A stretch of DNA of 10,630 nucleotides from assembly GCA_003024985.2 (NCBI GenBank), contig PXIH01S0005817.1. The stretch is one strand, 5' to 3'. Position 1 is the first letter of the stretch. Every line of letters begins with the position of its first letter. Positions 8,041-10,630 of the stretch are shown piece after piece. The position numbers and the translations under genes were made by a program. The notes under the pieces were generated by a model. It was not told the DNA's origin and did no database searches. It saw only the letters and a list, made by a program, of their open reading frames with translations. Origin of the DNA: Euperipatoides rowelli (lineage: Eukaryota > Onychophora > Udeonychophora > Euonychophora > Peripatopsidae).

Positions 8041-8586
8041 ATATATAATATCTTAGGCTATACTTATTTTTGTAAGAAAAAACAAAGGCAAGCAAGGAAG
8101 CAAAAACTCGTAATTTTTTATTTATCAGAATTAAATAAATTAACTAATAGTACCAAAGTTATATTTAGCATTTAACTCGTAGTGTATTATTGCTATAAAA
8201 TATTAAAAAATAAATGATGCACAGTTTTATTTATGGCACGATTAAAGTTGAAAAAATATAATCGACGGCCAGTTTATTTATGGTTAGAGATTGAATAAGA
8301 AAATCTCTCCGCTATATTTTGTCACATGCCCACGTGATTAGAAAAAAAATGGTTGGCGTTGGTTTAACCTTCAAAGCAAAACCTCTACAAATAGTGCCCT
8401 TTTTAAAGTTAAATTATGCATAAAAAAAAAAATTTTTATCCATAAATTAACCCAAACTTTGAAAATAAATAAGTTATTTTTATGCGATACCCTTTAAAAA
8501 GAAATTGAAAAGAAATAAAACATTTTTTTTTATGAAAAAATTATTTTATATCAATTTTTTCATTTTATTTACAACATAAGGTTTGA
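8041..8586. other. AT-rich region without a recognisable gene
   Basis: Only A/T-rich low-complexity sequence with several homopolymer tracts is seen. A perfect hairpin with 11-bp arms (8532-8542 and 8553-8563, ATGAAAAAATT against AATTTTTTCAT, 10-base loop) is the only structure noted. Confidence 0.5.
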
Positions 8587-8823
8587 AAATGTTCCCATTT
8601 CTTTGTCAATTATAATAGCGTAATTAAATTGTTACTAGGGACTTATGGGATAGCATCTGTTTGGGAATTAGGACCCTTTTTTATAATCACTCTTTATTTA
8701 GAAAGGTTATTAGAAGAAGAACCAAGTAATTGTATCATTTATATCATTTTTCAAATTTGTAAAAATATTCCTATTAAGAAAATTGTTCAAGCTCAATTTT
8801 TTCCATTTATCAAATTGTTATAG
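8587..8823 (+). other. Unrecognised hydrophobic ORF, possible exon relic
   Basis: An open frame of 78 codons runs from the stop at 8584-8586 to TAG at 8821-8823. It has no usable ATG; the longest non-AUG start would be TTG at 8629. The translation has a hydrophobic segment (GPFFIITLYL), then an acidic turn (ERLLEEEPSNC), a second hydrophobic run (IIYIIFQI) and a basic part (KNIPIKK), ending QAQFFPFIKLL. It uses more complex codons than neighbouring chance ORFs. The order helix, SN-C turn, helix and AQ faintly recalls the first pore-loop region of AQP11/12-type aquaporins, but the spacing is about three residues short and the loop lacks a proline after N. Splice sites at its edges are weak, with only a poor acceptor-like TATAATAG at 8611-8618. 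Chance, an exon relic and a transposon fragment all remain possible. Confidence 0.25.
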
Positions 8824-9948
8824 TTTTATGTTTAGAAGTGAACTTACGATCAATTTTAACACATTTATGTGCTAGAAATACAGCTTTGCTATTCATAACA
8901 AATAATGAAGTCTTTTTGCATTATTCATATTTTTATGATGAAAGTGAATGATTAACAGTATCAAAAGAATAAATATTACACTTTAGGACATCTATGATTA
9001 TTTGGTTAATTAATTATTAATTGACTATTTGGAAATTTCTATTTAGAAATTGCATTTCTCCATTATAATAGTGTGAAAAATATTAATTTATGTGATTATA
9101 TTTTATCATAAAATTACTAAAGTTTAAGACTTGTTGAAAAATTAACAAAATTTGGGCATTTCATTGTCAAAATGTAAAAATATCATCATTATTTCTTATG
9201 AAAACATGAATGATGGTGTACTTTATATAAAGAAAAAGAATTACAGATTTTATAATGTATTTAGATTTAAATCAAATTGGGTTAACTGAAAGTGGAAATA
9301 TGTAGAAAATTGAACTCTAAAGGGTTAAACTGGATCAAAATTTTTAATTTTTCTAAGGAACTATGATAACATTTTTACTGAATTGTTTTAGCATATTTAT
9401 AAAGTAATGTATTATTTTGTTAACATTGTGGGTAACCAACCTTTTGTGGTTTTCCTTTCTTTTTTCAATCCATTTAATAGCAAATGTAAATTCTTTCAAA
9501 ATAGTCATTGATTTATTTTAAACTTTATTAAAAATTAATCATTTTATTAATTAAAAAACTGTTCTTTCAAGCATGAGTAAAACAATAAAAAAAAAATAAT
9601 AATTATCATCCACTGCCTATAATATACACTATTATTTCAAAATAACTTTCTTCGTTTCTAAAATACAGCATTTTTTGCTTAGAAAAAATATTTCATTTTA
9701 TTCAGAATTTGCCAAAAAAAAAAAAGAAAAATTATGTACAGTATATTATGAGAAACTTAATTTTGAGTGCAAATTAAATTTTATATAAACCCATGAAGTT
9801 ATCCTTACTGTGACCTTAACTGCCCATTTTGTAATTATTGCCATCAATTCTTCACTGAGGTTAGAAATAATATTATTAAAGCTTCAGTATAGAGAAATAA
9901 TTAAAAAAAAACAATAAAGCAATTGTTTATTTAATCTATTGTATTTAA
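8824..9948. other. AT-rich region without a recognisable gene
   Basis: A short open stretch of about 45 codons in another frame runs on from the previous ORF and ends at a TGA near 8951. It has no recognised motif. The rest is A/T-rich sequence with homopolymers (for example A12 at 9714-9725) and inverted A/T words. No RNA gene or mobile-element terminus is evident. Confidence 0.5.
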
Positions 9949-10113
9949 ACAAGTCCATTTGTATGCACAGAAATCAGTTTGAATGGTAACAAATATAATT
10001 TTAACCCCTGTATGGCTGTATCTGAGTTAACCCACAAGGTGGCCACTTACATCTCAGAAATGATGAGTGAAATAATTGTAAAAGGGCACCCCACTGATAA
10101 GACTGTTGATTAA
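9949..10113 (+). other. Short unrecognised ORF in a GC-richer patch
   Basis: A frame of 54 codons is open from 9949 to the TAA at 10111-10113, with an ATG at 10012. The part from the ATG reads MAVSELTHKVATYISEMM and then SEIIVKGHPTDKTVD. It is of ordinary, soluble-looking composition, unlike the I/N/K/F-rich chance ORFs elsewhere in the window. No family is recognised and no splice signals support it. It marks the start of a region of higher complexity rather than a proven gene. Confidence 0.15.
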
Positions 10114-10564
10114 GCCTGTTGGATACGAATAGAGGTAAAGAGGTTCTAGCATACCCCCATGATGCATTGTGTCAACAGGAAATGGTGTATTTCAGGCATG
10201 TTAGGGTAGGGCATCAAAAGTAATATCAGGAATACTTTAGTCCTAGGACTACTCTCTTTGTATTGTATGTGGCACTACTAGGACTCTACATCAAGTCTGA
10301 AGTAGAAGGCACTAGCTCGTTTATTCCATGATTATAATATCCTCTGGGAATCTGAGGTGATGTATTATTCAGAGGTCTATAGCATCCTTGTTCTCTATTC
10401 AATCATTGTGCCATCTGAGATTTTGGTCAGGACCTTCCATTTTTTATGATGTCATTTTCAGTAGTTCACATTCATACCTCATTGCTAAAACAGTACTATC
10501 TCCTTTTAGAAATATCGGATCGTTTTGGGATTTTCAGTTCCAGGTTCAGAGTAATGGTCTAATA
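10114..10564. other. GC-richer, low-repeat region of unknown nature
   Basis: Base composition is visibly less A/T-rich and homopolymers are nearly absent. A 12-bp palindrome AGTCCTAGGACT lies at 10239-10250, and CTAGGACT recurs at 10278-10285. All six frames are interrupted by frequent stops. It could be old repeat sequence, a UTR or a conserved non-coding segment; the sequence alone does not decide. Confidence 0.4.
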
Positions 10565-10630
10565 CAGGGGTGCTCAACCTTTAAGAGTATAAGAGCTACT
10601 TATCATTTTTCTAATTTTTTTGTGATCACC
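10565..10630 (+). mobile_element. Left terminus of a second hAT-like transposon, cut by window end
   Basis: CAGGGGTGCTCAACCTTT begins at 10565, followed by AGAGCTACTT (10592-10601) and TGTGATCACC at the window end. CAGGGGTG..CAACCTTT followed by a GAGCTACTT phrase and a G-GATC-ACC phrase is a pattern recalled from hAT (Charlie-like) terminal regions in many animals. This is from memory and not checked by search. The 8 bases outside the terminus, GTCTAATA (10557-10564), would be the target duplication to look for at the far end, which is beyond the window. The element differs from the one at 1817-3760. Confidence 0.5.

Noticed and set aside
5449-10380. 13-mer TATTCAGAGGTCT found near 5449 and again near 10367
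   Set aside because: The match is short, its flanks are unrelated, and it is not convincing above chance in a 10-kb AT-rich window.
1-10630. tRNA, rRNA, CRISPR array and bacterial operon features
   Set aside because: No B-box-like GGTTCGANNC with a matching cloverleaf, no regularly spaced short repeats and no ribosome-binding-site-led ORFs were seen on either strand.

Overview
The window reads as non-coding DNA from an AT-rich eukaryotic genome, most likely an invertebrate metazoan. The grounds are a strong A/T bias with long A and T tracts, no long intact ORF on either strand, no operon-like packing, and DNA-transposon remains of types common in marine invertebrates and other metazoans. The species cannot be named from the sequence. 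Eight ambiguous bases (N) point to a draft assembly.

Positions 1-1800 are AT-rich sequence broken by small GC-rich islands (about 115-168, 380-545, 1078-1140, 1295-1440 and 1605-1700). These islands look like debris of old repeats. Positions 1817-3760 hold the best-defined object: a 1,944-bp DNA transposon copy. It has imperfect terminal inverted repeats beginning CAGAGGC, and a degenerate 8-bp target-site duplication (TSD) at 1809-1816 and 3761-3768, which fits the hAT superfamily. Its minus strand carries a decayed coding region (2654 down to 1885) with five in-frame stops and a frameshift. The translation still looks protein-like and resembles the N-terminal part of a widespread, uncharacterised transposon-borne protein family. 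The element also contains a 75-bp tandem duplication inside the coding remnant, a roughly 175-bp tandem array and a C-rich 25-bp array next to the terminus.

Positions 3769-10000 are mostly featureless AT-rich DNA. Exceptions are a 39-bp exact repeat shared with the transposon interior (both copies touch an N), a perfect 36-bp palindrome at 5536-5571 bracketed by an exact 8-bp direct repeat, several A/T hairpins, a TGAA-type repeat near 7980 that may be a retrotransposon tail, and one unexplained hydrophobic ORF at 8587-8823. From about 10000 the composition becomes richer and less repetitive. At 10565 a second hAT-like terminus (CAGGGGTG...) begins and runs off the window.

No intact cellular gene, tRNA, rRNA or CRISPR array could be supported. 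The window is best understood as an intergenic or intronic segment shaped by several rounds of DNA-transposon insertion and decay.
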